Below the pieces are notes generated by a model. It saw only the letters and a program-made list of their open reading frames with translations. It was not told the origin of the DNA and made no database searches. From Cherax quadricarinatus (lineage: Eukaryota > Arthropoda > Malacostraca > Decapoda > Parastacidae), in assembly GCF_038502225.1 (NCBI RefSeq), contig NC_091341.1, positions 6,772,035-6,836,034 of the forward strand: DNA of 64,000 nt. The letters are read 5' to 3'. The position numbers and the translations under genes are program-made. Numbering within the stretch: position 1 is the stretch's first letter; each line of letters opens with the position of its first letter. This document shows positions 34,241 to 44,899 of this stretch, piece after piece.

Positions 34241-36227
34241 AAACATATATATACATATGAACATGGAAAAAAAACTTCCTACAGGGAGGGAAGAAAAAAA
34301 CATGTGGGGTGTGCTAAACATCGTGGTCAAAGGCAATGAGCGTCGAAGGGCATCACTGCACGCCTTCCTGCCTTCCTGCATCTGGAGAGATACTACAACA
34401 CGGGAGACATCGCTGCGGCTGAGCTGTGACGTAACAGGGTACGGTCTCCTCTGGAATGATGAAGCAGTCATCGTAGGAGTCGCTGCAGGTTTCACTCAAC
34501 CTGGGGCACAACATGCTGGTGCCCTCGAGTGAGGCGTCGACAAAACTCGGCAACTGGGCAGGACTTCTGGCAAGCGACTCAGGAGGACACTTCTCGACTG
34601 GTACTGTCGCTGGGCTGTCATTGCCGGCGAGCGTGGAGCGAGTTGTGGAGCGAGTCGTGGCAGAGACGACTGGGCGAAACATCTGGGAGTCGTAACATCA
34701 TACACCAGACTGCAGTGAGAGAGCTAGCAGTCAAAGTGACATCATCTTTGTGCAGGCTGCTCACTGAAGCTTGTGACACGAGGCTGACACAGCGCCTGCC
34801 GACAGGGCTGACTGCGGCTTGGCGAGTATCATCTCTCAACAGTTGGAGTTATAGCAGAGGTTAGTCTAAGTGTCCCCAGACTTGTTTCTCTACATATAAC
34901 TGCACTCTGACGGTCTGGAGGTGAAGTGAAACAAATCTCGATGGGAATCGTAGCAGGTACGATTCTGCAGAACAACACGAGCGACGAGCATAAAAGCTTT
35001 CTGTACAAGAGGGCTCATACGCTCAGGGCTGAGTAATCAGCTGTCAAACACACTGGTCACATGGGTGACTTAGCACAGTGGTGCTACTCAGGTCTGGCTG
35101 GCTCAGACCTCACTGGACACATGGAAACTTTAAAAACACACCGCTGTACATACGGTACACTAACATGTGAGAACACTGACTGAGAAGAATTAATTAACAC
35201 ACGACATATATTTTCTCTCAATCTTCTCGACAATATTAAAATAATTACTAGAAACACTCGATGTGACATCATGTGATGTCAGGCGTGATGACACAAGGTG
35301 ACGTCAGCCGGACTGTGACATCAGCAGACATCTCGAGGTGACGTCAGGCAGACATCGTGAGGTGACGTCAGGCACACATCTCGAGGTGACGTCAGCAGAC
35401 ATCTGGTGAGGGAGATTGCTATGGGAACTATCAAGGAAGCCCACCTTGGTCACATGAAGTATGTGGACCATATGCAGGCCGAAGCAGAGCTGGAGTCGTG
35501 TGCGTTGCAACGCCACAATCAGACTAATGCTAGGGACAACCCGTCTATCCCTTCTCCCACTACTACTGGTACGGAAGACGGCCCAGTAAGGCTCCAAACT
35601 TATGGCCTGTGACCCAGGACAACAGTACATTTCTGTGACATTGACGTACCTACTGACTTGTCCGACTCCTACGCTAGTTATGCTAATTGTTTGCTTGCAG
35701 AAATGGGTATAAATGCACACACATTGTATAGCTAGTCGATAATGGAGTCAGGGTGGACATCATGTAATTATGTAAATACTTTTAGAAGGGTACCCAGAGT
35801 GTAATAAATTCCATGGATGTAGTATTATTGTAGGTATGTGCACCCAGTGTTTATATATATAAAAAAAAAGAGCCTGTATTACGGTCAGGGCAGTGCTGCC
35901 CTCTGAGTCACATGTCACACCTTAGGAAATGCTACTGTCAGTCATTGTTTGCAGATGTGAGGGTGCAACAATGTTCGTAGATGAGTGGTCAACTGATGTT
36001 CAGCCCTGCGGACAACCTGTATATAGAAGATTTTAGTTCCAGTGCTGACGTCTCCGGACTCTCTCCTCGATGAAACAGCACGGGCAAACCAGTTTTCTCT
36101 TCCCTTGGTTGGGAGAGTTTTTTTTGCCTGTTGCATTTTTATGTCCATTTTTGATTTACTAGTGAGCAAAAGCCAGTCCCTCTCTGGGGTAGCTAGTGTA
36201 CGTAATTCCTTTATACCTACGGGCCCA
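34241..36227. other. Unassigned block between the LTR-like repeats
   Basis: Mixed GC-rich sequence without a clear retroviral-type protein on either strand. Several overlapping 60-150-codon frames exist on both strands. None shows a recognisable domain. A cluster of four TGACGTCA octamers lies at 35299-35394 (separate entry). Confidence 0.35.
35264..35404. promoter_or_regulatory. Cluster of four TGACGTCA (CRE-type) octamers
   Basis: Perfect palindromic TGACGTCA at 35299-35306, 35339-35346, 35363-35370 and 35387-35394, within a ~24-40-bp tandem repeat of GAGGTGACGTCAGGCA. This is the consensus cAMP-response element bound by CREB/ATF bZIP proteins. It may simply be a minisatellite. No adjacent gene is recognised. 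Confidence 0.4.
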
Positions 36228-36590
36228 CCAGTATTGTCGCGTCGGGATGACGCGAGGTGCGTGGCCGAGCAAATGTAGACAGCCTGTACTGTCAGAACAC
36301 ACAGCCTAGCCGTCTGCTCTGACTAGTTCATATTTCGCGGCATTTAGGTGCTGCCCTCTGTAGGCTCACCCAGGTCGGTGGGAGGCTCAGCCCAGCCGCT
36401 CTCACTCCTAGGCCGACCGACTTGAAAGACACAAGTGCTCCCCCTCCACGGACTGGCTTGCGGTCACTCCCTCACACTGCCCGTTGTGTACTCACTCCTA
36501 CTGAATTAAAGCCAAACTAGTCCACGGCCGTATCATTGCTACCTACGCTACCTTCATTGGCACTAAACTGCTGTTCAGCAGTAAGCAGCA
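36228..36590 (+). repeat. LTR-like repeat, plus orientation
   Basis: Mirror counterpart of 33820-34240, with CCACCAGTATTGTCGCGTCG, GTAGACAGCCTGTACTGTC, TTCATATTTCGCGGC and GTGCTGCCCTCTGTAG. It later has GAATTAAAGCC and TATCATTGCTACC. Diverged from the other copy beyond the first 150 bp. Confidence 0.45.
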
Positions 36591-36596
36591 GCAATA

Positions 36597-36782
36597 ACAT
36601 TCACTCTGAGCATGACAGCAGGGGGTTCACTCTGAGCATTACAGCAAGGGGGTTCACTCTGAGCATGACAACAGCGGGGGTTCACGTTGAGCATGACAGT
36701 AGGCGGGGGTTCGTGCTAAGCACGACAGCAGCAGGGGTTCACGTTCAGCACGACAGTGGCAATGGTTCACTCTGAGCATGAT
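36597..36782. repeat. ~30-bp GAGCATGACAGC minisatellite, right array
   Basis: Six units of TTCACTCTGAGCATGACAGC with GC-rich spacer, the same family as 32633-32975. Confidence 0.88.
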
Positions 36783-37760
36783 TGAATACCCAGACAATTG
36801 CCTAATTTGGTGCAGATTTTGCTCATAAAATATATTATTTGTTTGTAGTGCTCTAATGTCTTTTAATTTCACCTGTTGTTAAAAATTAGTAAACGTAAAT
36901 GTTAGGACGTGATGGTCGGTGTTAAATTAAATATTCATGAAATGAGTCTGTTCCGAGTATTTAAATTTTATTAACACATTTTCTTTGTCGTTCTTGGTTT
37001 TAAATATTCTTACTTTCTTAGGTTGCACTTATGAATAAATTTTATGAATTTTTTTTTTTTGTTTTATTCCTACGAGAATTGTTTCCAAGGTTCGTATTTT
37101 TTGTTAGAAGTTTGACACTATTGTTTTTTTTTTATCTTTTTTTTATTTTTTCGTCTTGTTTTTTTCATTTTTTCATCTTGATTTAAGGTATGTCGAATGG
37201 TGTCCTGCTTGAATCTTTCATTTGAATTACTATGATCATAATGTTTAAAGGAAAGCCATCGGAAGGCATCTGTCAGATCACCAAGAGCTTCATCGGCGGG
37301 TCATCATCTAAGACCCACGTTAGGAAACAATTATCCTGTTTCCCGACGAGCTTTACCTAACCTAACCAAAGTGATAAAAACAAAATTCCTTTTGTCCTTG
37401 AGGACTGCAACCTTTCTTCATTCTGAAGACTAACGTGACGTGAGAAAAAAACAAAATCCTTTAGAACCTGAGGATACAAGTCCTACTTGACTTCATCGAC
37501 TGAGCTGAGCTGTGAAATTTACGGGAGACTTAGGTAAATTTCTTGAAGCTTTTATCCATTAGGCCACCTTGTTACTAAACATCAGGAACCCAGTGAATAC
37601 TGGGTATATTTTCTGATGCGAGACTAATTTCTTTCTATTCCCGTTGGGAATACCAGTCTTCTCGAGCAGTACACATATTAATACATCCTCAGAACAAAGT
37701 GGTTTTAAGCAAATACCACATAGTAACTGCAAATATAATACTGCTTAAAAGTCATCCTGT
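36783..37760. other. AT-rich spacer, no gene seen
   Basis: Contains poly-T runs (37045-37165). No ORF or known element. Confidence 0.45.
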
Positions 37761-37767
37761 CTTTATG

Positions 37768-37910
37768 GCTTCACATCAAGGGTATGGCTTCACATCAAGG
37801 GTATGGCTTCACATCAAGGGTATGGCTTCACATCAAGGGTATGGCTTCACATCAAGGGTATGGCTTCACATCAAGGGTATGGCTTCACATCAAGGGTATG
37901 GCTTCACAGC
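37768..37910. repeat. 19-bp ATGGCTTCACATCAAGGGT minisatellite
   Basis: About 7.5 nearly identical 19-bp units, suggesting recent expansion. Confidence 0.95.
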
Positions 37911-38104
37911 AAAAAAGAGATGCCACAACAACAAAGAAGTGATGTAATTTCCTATCTCGTAGGTTTCTAGTCTAGTTATCCTTGACTGAAATTCCTTGTC
38001 ATCATCATTTCAGCCTTGATTCTGTATGCAGCAGAGTAGCGCCGAGAATAATGATGAAAAGTTACAGGTGCATTGGAATGTGATGACGTTTCTCTTTGTG
38101 TAGA

Positions 38105-38278
38105 TTATTATTATTATAATCAAGGGGGAAGCGCTAAACCCGGAGGATTATATAGAGCCTGGGGGCGGATATGGAAGGCATTCAGGCTTAATTCGGGGAA
38201 CTGGAGCGCAGATCCAATTCCCTAAATCAAGAGCCCCTCACCAACATCAAGGAACCTTCCTTGAGGGGTCTTTGTGTA
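38105..38278 (-). mobile_element. Small I-derived element abutting the LINE tail
   Basis: Minus-strand element starting TACACAAAGACCCCTCAAGG (plus 38259-38278) and ending TTTAGCGCTTCCCCCTTGA plus an ATA run (38105-38118). Its 5' ~70 bp align with the 5' end of the neighbouring LINE at ~44830-44899. Its last ~35 bp align with the LINE 3' end. There is no ORF. This looks like an internally deleted, trans-mobilised derivative. Confidence 0.7.
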
Positions 38279-38473
38279 TTATTATTATTATTATAATCAA
38301 AAAGAAGCGCTAAGCCACAAGGGCTATACAGCGCTGCAGGGTAGGGAAGGAAGCAAGGGAATTGGATGGCAGAAGGGAGGGGGGATGATCAGCAGGTTAC
38401 AGAAAACAGCGGGGCAGGGGATAGTACGGGGGTAGAGGGTAGCAAGAGATACAAGTAGAAAGGGCTGAAAGTA

Positions 38474-41400
38474 TCAGAATTTGTGAAGTAAGTCAGTCGT
38501 TGTCAAAAAGTCAATGAGAGAGTCCGGATGAAAGGTGGGTCCATCAGCGAGAAGGGAAGGTAAAGAGAGAGCAGCGGGGCGAAGACGACGACAGAGGTAA
38601 ATTCTGCGTGCTCGTTGATAAAGTGGGCAGTCCAACAGAATGTGGCTGACTGATAATGGAGCTTGGCAATTCTCACAGAGAGGAGCAAGACGCCTCTCCA
38701 TGAGATATCCATGAGTAAGACGAGTATGGCCAATGTGAAGACGGGAGAGAGTAGTCTCCCAACCTCGACACTGGTGATAAGAAGACGGCCAGTAACCTAT
38801 ACTCGGTTTAATAGACTGAAGTTTGTTGCCGAGCATAGTAGACCAACGTTGTTGCCAACGGGTGTGAAGGTGGGAAGATATTACAGCAAAATAGTCCGTA
38901 CATGGAATACCTCTATAAGAAACTGGTAGGTCATGTACTGCTGACCGCGCAGCAGTGTCTGCCTGTTCATTGCCCTGTACGTCAACATGACCAGGGACCC
39001 AACAAAAAACAATATCTTTATGCTTAGTAAAGATGCGGCGTAGCCAAAGTTGGATACGGAGGACTAAGGGGTGAGGTGTATCAATTTTTTGTATAGCCTG
39101 TAAAGCACTAAGGGAGTCTGAGACAACCACAAATGATGACACAGGCATAGATGCAATACGGATAAGTGCTGTAAGGATGGCATATAATTCAGCAGTAAAA
39201 ATACTAGCTGAAGATAGTAAATGCCCTTGTACGACGCTGTCCGGAAACACTGCTGCGAATCCTACACCGTCAGAAGACTTAGAGCCATCTGTGTACACAG
39301 CAATGGCATGAGAATGAGAGTGAAAGTGGTCAAGAAAAAGAGAGCGGGAAGCGACCGTAGACAGTTGGGCTTTCGAGCAAGGGAGGGAGAAAGAACAGAC
39401 TCGAACAGCTGGAACTTCCCAGGGGGGTAGGGAAAAGTGAGATGCTACATGTACATAGAAAGGTGGTAGTTGAAGAGAAGACAAGAGCGAATGAAGGCGA
39501 AGAGAGAAGGGACGGAGTAAGCAGGGGCGGCGAACAAATAAAGAATGTCTACTAATATCAGTGACCATTCTATAAATGGAAGGATTGCGGAGATCATGAG
39601 AGCGTACATAGTAGCGCAGGCAATGGGCATCACGGCGATCGGATAAGGATGGAACGTTCGCTTCTGCATAGAGGCTTTCGACAGGGGAAGAGCGAAAAGC
39701 ACCAAGGCATAAACGTAATCCTTGGTGATGAATGGGGTTAAGGCTAGAGAGAGTAGCAGGAGATGCCGCTGAATAGATCTGGTCACCATAATCAAGTTTC
39801 GATAAAATAAGGGTGGAATGTAGGTGAAGGAGGGTTCGACGATCAGCTCCCCACGAAAGATGAGCAAGGGTTTTAAGAAGGTTCAGCCGGCTGTGACAAG
39901 TTGCCTTCAGAGAGGTAATGTGAGGTTTCCAGGATAACCTACGATCAAAGAGGAGGCCCAGAAACTTGACTGTATCACGTTCAGGGATACGTGAGCCATA
40001 GAGGTACAAAGGATGATCAGAGATGACAGAGCGTCTAGTGAAAGTGATTTGGTGGGTTTTAGTGCTGGAAAATTTAAACCCATGTGTGGTGGCCCAATTG
40101 GAAACACGGTCGACTGCATGCTGGAGAGAAACTGTAAGGAGGTGACAGTCAGCGCCTGCACAGGCAATAGCGAAGTCATCAACATAGAGTGATGACCAAA
40201 TATTTGATGGAAGACTAGAGGCCAAATCATTAATAGCAAGGAGAAAAAGTGTTGTGCTCAGAACACATCCCTGGGGGACACCTTCAGCTTGGACAAAGTC
40301 CGGGGAGAGCACATTATTAACCCGAACACGGAAATGCCTGTCAGTTAAAAAGTTCTTAAGGAAGGATGGTAGATTGCCTCGAAGGCCTAAGGAGTGGGCT
40401 TGGGCTAAAATATTATACCTCCAAGTTGTGTCATATGCCTTCTCAAGGTCAAAAAATATGGCAATAACTGAGTGGTTATTCGCAAAGGCATTACGAACAT
40501 ACGTATCCAAGCGCAGTAAGGGGTCTATGGTAGAACGTCCCTTACGAAAGCCATATTGACGAGTGGAGAGACTGTTGTGTGTCTCTAAATACCACACTAA
40601 ACGTCTATTTACTAGACGTTCCATTACTTTGCAAACTGCACTGGTAAGAGCAATGGGACGATAGTGGGAGGTTTCATGTCCCGTAGTGCCTGGTTTGCGG
40701 AAAGGGAGAACAATGGCGGATTTCCACAGCTGTGGAAGAACTCCTTGTGACCAAATAAGATTGTAAAGGCGTAATAGGACTGCAAGGGCTGACTGATGTA
40801 AATGTTGTAGCATACGAATATGAATGTCGTCGGGCCCAGCTGCCGATGGTCGACAAGCTGAGAGTGTTGCCTCCAGTTCTTGAAGTGTAAAAGGCACATT
40901 ATACTGTTCTTCTCTGAGAGAAGAAAAGTCCAAGGGTGCTAACTCTCTGGCAGACTTTGAGGAAAGAAATGAGGGGCATAGATGGAGTCCCTGAGAAATA
41001 CGGACCAGATGATTGCCAATTTCATTGGCAACATCTAGTGGGTTTGCTATATCAACACCGGCAACCCGCAGAACAGGAGCCGGGTCAGGAGAATATTTAC
41101 CACTCAGTTTTCGTACTTTTTTCCAGACTGCACTCATAGAGGAAGCAGAGGTGATGGTGGAGACATAATCTCGCCAGCAAGTGCGTTTAGCGTCACGGAT
41201 GACACGGCGAGCGATCGCACGCTTCTGTTTAAAATCAAGGAGTCGCTCTGTGGTTCTATTGTACCGGTACCTGCCCCATGCAGCGCGCTTCAAACGTACT
41301 GCACGAGCACAAGCAGGAGACCACCAAGGCACGCATTTCTGAGAATGCCTGCCCGAAGTTTGGGGTATAGAATGAGAAGCTGCGGTGAAAACGGAGGACG

Positions 41401-42175
41401 AGAAGAGGTGTAAAAGCTCATCGATGGAGGACGAAGAAGGAACCTCTTTAAAAACAGTCAGGTGTGAGTAAAGGTTCCAATTTGCCCGATTAAATTGCCA
41501 GCGTGGGGTGCGAAGAGGTGGCGAATATGAAGGGGAAGTAAGAATGATTGGGAAATGATCACTGTCATGTAAGTCCGGGAGAACAGACCAAGTAAAGTCT
41601 AATGCGGCGGAGGAAGAGCAAACTGAGAGATCGATGCAAGAGAGAGTATGAGTCCGAGGATCAAAATGGGTGTGAGTACCTGTATTTAAAACATGGAGGG
41701 GGTGGGTGGCAAGAAAAGCCTCTAACTGAATTCCACGGGAATCACAGTGAGACCCTCCCCAGAGGAAATGGTGGGCATTAAAATCACCAAGTAACAGAAT
41801 CGGTGGCGGTAATGACGAAACAAGGAAGGCAAAATCCGGAATAGATAATGCCCGAGAAGGAGAGAGATATAAAGAACAGAGTGTATACCACCTATGTAAG
41901 TGGATACGGGCTGCTGTGTAATGCAGCGAAGTATGAATAAATAGCTGATGGTACGGAATATCAGTGCGGAGAAGAAGGGCACTTTCATTAAAGGTCCCAT
42001 CAGGAAAAGGATCTGAAGAATACAATAAATTATAGCCTGAGATGTGAGAAATAACAGCAGAGTGTAATTTTGGTTCCTGTAAGCAAACACCAACAGGGGC
42101 AAACTGGGAGAGTAACATCTGAAGCTCACCCCGATTACCCCTGAGGCCGCGTATATTCCACTGTAAAAAGGCCAT
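38474..42175 (-). CDS. I-clade LINE ORF2: endonuclease-RT-RNase H
   Basis: 1233 aa, uninterrupted, the protein that nicks DNA and reverse-transcribes the element RNA at the nick. Endonuclease (~1-215): FLQWNIRGLRGN, LQEPKL, LLLGDFNAHH (~130), SCIDLS and SDHFPI (~205). RT (~430-700): SAAGPDDIHIRMLQHL, HYRPIALTSAVCKVMERL, QYGFRKGRSTID, FFDLEKAYDTTW, GVPQGCVLSTTLF and catalytic YVDDF (~662; YVDD where most LINEs have YADD). RNase H (~955-1080): VYTDGSK, TAELYAILTAL, SDSLSALQ and PGHVDVQGNEQADTAA, with all acidic residues and the His present. A C-terminal C-x2-C-x7-H-x4-C knuckle (CENC...HILLDC, ~1165) is typical of these ORF2 proteins. The start follows ORF1 by 44 nt, so reinitiation or internal entry is likely. 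Confidence 0.92.
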   Translation of the reverse strand: MAFLQWNIRGLRGNRGELQMLLSQFAPVGVCLQEPKLHSAVISHISGYNLLYSSDPFPDGTFNESALLLRTDIPYHQLFIHTSLHYTAARIHLHRWYTLCSLYLSPSRALSIPDFAFLVSSLPPPILLLGDFNAHHFLWGGSHCDSRGIQLEAFLATHPLHVLNTGTHTHFDPRTHTLSCIDLSVCSSSAALDFTWSVLPDLHDSDHFPIILTSPSYSPPLRTPRWQFNRANWNLYSHLTVFKEVPSSSSIDELLHLFSSSVFTAASHSIPQTSGRHSQKCVPWWSPACARAVRLKRAAWGRYRYNRTTERLLDFKQKRAIARRVIRDAKRTCWRDYVSTITSASSMSAVWKKVRKLSGKYSPDPAPVLRVAGVDIANPLDVANEIGNHLVRISQGLHLCPSFLSSKSARELAPLDFSSLREEQYNVPFTLQELEATLSACRPSAAGPDDIHIRMLQHLHQSALAVLLRLYNLIWSQGVLPQLWKSAIVLPFRKPGTTGHETSHYRPIALTSAVCKVMERLVNRRLVWYLETHNSLSTRQYGFRKGRSTIDPLLRLDTYVRNAFANNHSVIAIFFDLEKAYDTTWRYNILAQAHSLGLRGNLPSFLKNFLTDRHFRVRVNNVLSPDFVQAEGVPQGCVLSTTLFLLAINDLASSLPSNIWSSLYVDDFAIACAGADCHLLTVSLQHAVDRVSNWATTHGFKFSSTKTHQITFTRRSVISDHPLYLYGSRIPERDTVKFLGLLFDRRLSWKPHITSLKATCHSRLNLLKTLAHLSWGADRRTLLHLHSTLILSKLDYGDQIYSAASPATLSSLNPIHHQGLRLCLGAFRSSPVESLYAEANVPSLSDRRDAHCLRYYVRSHDLRNPSIYRMVTDISRHSLFVRRPCLLRPFSLRLHSLLSSLQLPPFYVHVASHFSLPPWEVPAVRVCSFSLPCSKAQLSTVASRSLFLDHFHSHSHAIAVYTDGSKSSDGVGFAAVFPDSVVQGHLLSSASIFTAELYAILTALIRIASMPVSSFVVVSDSLSALQAIQKIDTPHPLVLRIQLWLRRIFTKHKDIVFCWVPGHVDVQGNEQADTAARSAVHDLPVSYRGIPCTDYFAVISSHLHTRWQQRWSTMLGNKLQSIKPSIGYWPSSYHQCRGWETTLSRLHIGHTRLTHGYLMERRLAPLCENCQAPLSVSHILLDCPLYQRARRIYLCRRLRPAALSLPSLLADGPTFHPDSLIDFLTTTDLLHKF

Positions 42176-42219
42176 GATTGGTAATGATAAAGATACTTGA
42201 AATCCGCAGGTAAGGGTTC

Positions 42220-44151
42220 CTACGGACTAGAAGGGTTAGAAAAGTCCACATGCGGAGGCAGTGGAAAATGTTCAAGCAGCGAAGGAACGGTGCGCTGTGA
42301 AGAAAGGAGTTGCGCAGATGGAGCAGAGGAGAGAGAAAGAGCGGAAGGTGGATCAGTGTCCATTGATGGTTTGGTCTCTGCAATATATTCAGAGATTGCT
42401 TCAAGTGTTTCGGAATTCAGAGATGTCGTATGGGAGACAATATTGGGAATGGTAGGGGGAGGATGAGTAAAGATTGGAACTGTATTGGACTGTACCAAGG
42501 TAGGGGGGGGCGAAAGGGTGGAGGGAACTGGAGAAGCGTGGCAGGGGACAGAAGAGACAGGAACCTGGGAGGTGGCAGAAGAGGAAGAAACTTGGGAGGG
42601 AACAGGGGAGGAAGGTACATTACGAGGAGGAGGGTGAACCTCTGCACTTGTAACTGAGCCAGTGAGAGGGGAAGAACTAGGGACAGAGACAGGGAGGGTA
42701 AAATGAGGAGGTGGAAGATGGGTAGGAGGTGTTACCGGACCTTTTTTTGACTTTTGAGAAGTAGAGGGACGATTGGGAAGAGGTGTCGTACGAGGTCTCG
42801 TCGATACTGAGGCTTGTAAGAGAGAACTCGAAGAAGCGAGATTAGACTGAGGCGTTGAAGTAGGGACGTCTGAGCCGAGGACAGCAAAAGGATTAGATAC
42901 AGGAGTGATTATGGGAGAGGTAACCACAGAGGTGGGTGTAGAAGATGGGATACCAGAAGTGGGGGGACGTTTTGAAACACGGGAATAAGAAACACGTGGG
43001 AGTCTCCCTTGGAGGCGGAGATGAGAAACTGCCATGGCATAAGGGAGACCTTCTGTCTCTTTGAGGTAACGGATTTCCCGCTCGTTTAAATAGACCTGAC
43101 AACGGCGAGAGTACGAAGGGTGAGCCTCATGACAGTTAAGGCAAGAGGGAGATCGATTGCAAGACGTATTAGAATGGTCATCGGCACCACAGACTGGGCA
43201 TTCGGCGATAGATCTGCAATATTTCGCTGGATGGCCAAATCGCCAGCAATTTCTACACTGTTGTGGTGTAGGGATCACCTTTCGAACTTGTAACCGATGT
43301 CCTGCTATATAAACGGAGGATGGGAGTTCTCGGCTGTCAAAAGTTAAACGAGCCACATTGCTAGGGTATCGTCTCCGCCCACGGGCAGGAAGAACGTAAG
43401 TGTCTACCTTGAGGATTGGGAGATCTTGGAGTTCCAGCTGTTCTAGAATGTCGGTGCCACATGTCTGGAAATTTTGTTGAACTATGGTATGGGGCAGAAT
43501 AACGGTACCACTACAAGAATTGAGGGAATGATGTTTTTCAAGGGTGACAGGAACAGTATCTATATGGGAAAGACGAGAGAGCTCACGAGCCTGGGTAGCA
43601 TTCTGTACGGTAATGATGCGCGTACCGCTCTTAAGAGCATGAAAAGAAATATCTTTACCAACATGGCGTAGGAGTGCCTTGCCAATACTATGGTCAGAAA
43701 GATAGGCAGTAGAGGAAGTTGGTCGTAAAGTGAAGAATTTAGTCCACTGTTCAGTCTGAAACTGAGCGTGGAAAGGTAGTGAAGGACGTGTCGATCGTTT
43801 CTGAGAAGAACGAGAAGGTGAAGGTGGAGAAGTATCATCAGCAGGTAATTGTCGTTGACGTTTAGGCGTGGGACCAGAGTTGGTCCGACGTGGAACGGGT
43901 CGGCGATTTGAAAATTGCCGCACCGTAGAGGGAGAGGCCGGAAGCATAGTCAGAGGAGAGCGAAGGTCTGATAAATCGAAGGAGTCAGTCGAGGCCTCAG
44001 TACCTGAAGCGGGTGAGGAAACAGCACCGGCAATAGGTACAGAGGCATGAGGAATGTCTGAAGAGTGGTCCAAAGACGAGGCGGGGTCAGAACGGGGTGC
44101 GGTATCAAGAAGGGGCCCGGGGGTACCAGGTTCATGGACTAGGGCTGCCAT
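42220..44151 (-). CDS. I-clade LINE ORF1: gag-like zinc-knuckle protein
   Basis: 643 aa, uninterrupted. An RNA-binding nucleocapsid-like protein expected to coat element RNA. Order: acidic/Ser-rich N-terminus; basic stretch RRPVPRRTNSGPTPKRQRQ (~85-105, a possible nuclear signal); an RRM-like region (FFTLRPTSSTAYL to ITVQNATQARELSRL, ~135-200); three zinc knuckles at ~298-347 (CRNC...HPAKYC, CPVC...HSNTSC, CLNC...HPSYSRRC); the conserved NEREIRYLKETEGLPYAMA tail of insect-type ORF1s; and a ~250-residue Pro/Ser/Thr-rich C-terminus. The first ATG lies just downstream of an A/T-rich stretch. Confidence 0.9.
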   Translation of the reverse strand: MAALVHEPGTPGPLLDTAPRSDPASSLDHSSDIPHASVPIAGAVSSPASGTEASTDSFDLSDLRSPLTMLPASPSTVRQFSNRRPVPRRTNSGPTPKRQRQLPADDTSPPSPSRSSQKRSTRPSLPFHAQFQTEQWTKFFTLRPTSSTAYLSDHSIGKALLRHVGKDISFHALKSGTRIITVQNATQARELSRLSHIDTVPVTLEKHHSLNSCSGTVILPHTIVQQNFQTCGTDILEQLELQDLPILKVDTYVLPARGRRRYPSNVARLTFDSRELPSSVYIAGHRLQVRKVIPTPQQCRNCWRFGHPAKYCRSIAECPVCGADDHSNTSCNRSPSCLNCHEAHPSYSRRCQVYLNEREIRYLKETEGLPYAMAVSHLRLQGRLPRVSYSRVSKRPPTSGIPSSTPTSVVTSPIITPVSNPFAVLGSDVPTSTPQSNLASSSSLLQASVSTRPRTTPLPNRPSTSQKSKKGPVTPPTHLPPPHFTLPVSVPSSSPLTGSVTSAEVHPPPRNVPSSPVPSQVSSSSATSQVPVSSVPCHASPVPSTLSPPPTLVQSNTVPIFTHPPPTIPNIVSHTTSLNSETLEAISEYIAETKPSMDTDPPSALSLSSAPSAQLLSSQRTVPSLLEHFPLPPHVDFSNPSSP

Positions 44152-44899
44152 GGTTAGGTTACTTCTTTCTTTTTGTTTTTAAGAAAAAAAAAGAAAGAAG
44201 AAAAGAAAATAAAAATAAAAAAAAGAAAAAAAAAGGGGGGACCGGGGAGGGATAGTTCCTAGGAGGAATGAAAGGGCCAGAAATCTCCCTCCGCGCCCAA
44301 GAGGACTCGACACCGCTAGTAGCGCAGATGCAGCATGGAACCCGTCCCATACCCTACCCTTCATGCCAGTAAACCAGCAATCTGGGATAGCAACCTCACA
44401 TCTGCCGAGCTACCTCGGTGGACAAAAGAGAGGGCGGCCGGATATCCGCCACAAAGCATACCTCCTTCAGCCACCACCCCCGGAATCCGAAAGGTGGCTT
44501 CCAGAGATACACCCGTCGCCCAAAAGACACCCAAAGCTACTCCGGGATACCGGAGAGGGATCGGGACATCCCTAGGCAATCCAGATTCCACGGCAAACTA
44601 CGCCACCGCCAAGAAACCTCAACGGAATGGGATGGACCCCGGTGTCCTTTCCCCTACCTAGGAACTAGCGCGCCTGTGGGAGAAATCACGAAGGCTAAAA
44701 AGAGGAAGGGCAAAAGGGAGGGGTGAGGAGGAGGAGGAGGAATGGAAAAAGGGGAGGATGGGGAGGATGGGATAGGGGAGGGGAGAATGGGGGGTAATTA
44801 GGTTCGGTCTGAGGAAGAAGACCGACAGGGCTAATTCCTCAGACCAAGAGCCTCTTCACCACGCCAAGGAGCCCCCCTTGAAGAGGGGGTCTTTGTGTA
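44152..44899 (-). promoter_or_regulatory. 5' UTR / internal promoter region of the I-clade LINE
   Basis: About 750 nt upstream of ORF1, with a poly-T/A-rich stretch (44161-44236) next to the ORF1 start and a G-rich stretch in plus orientation at 44700-44795. The outermost ~80 nt (minus strand TACACAAAGACCCCCTCTTC onwards) match the 5' end of the small derivatives at 38105 and 24150. LINE promoters lie inside this region by family precedent. No motif is assigned. Confidence 0.55.

Noticed and set aside
38474..44151. Plus-strand frames of 60-110 codons opposite the I-clade LINE
   Set aside because: They lie antisense to a clearly coding minus-strand frame and show no domain.
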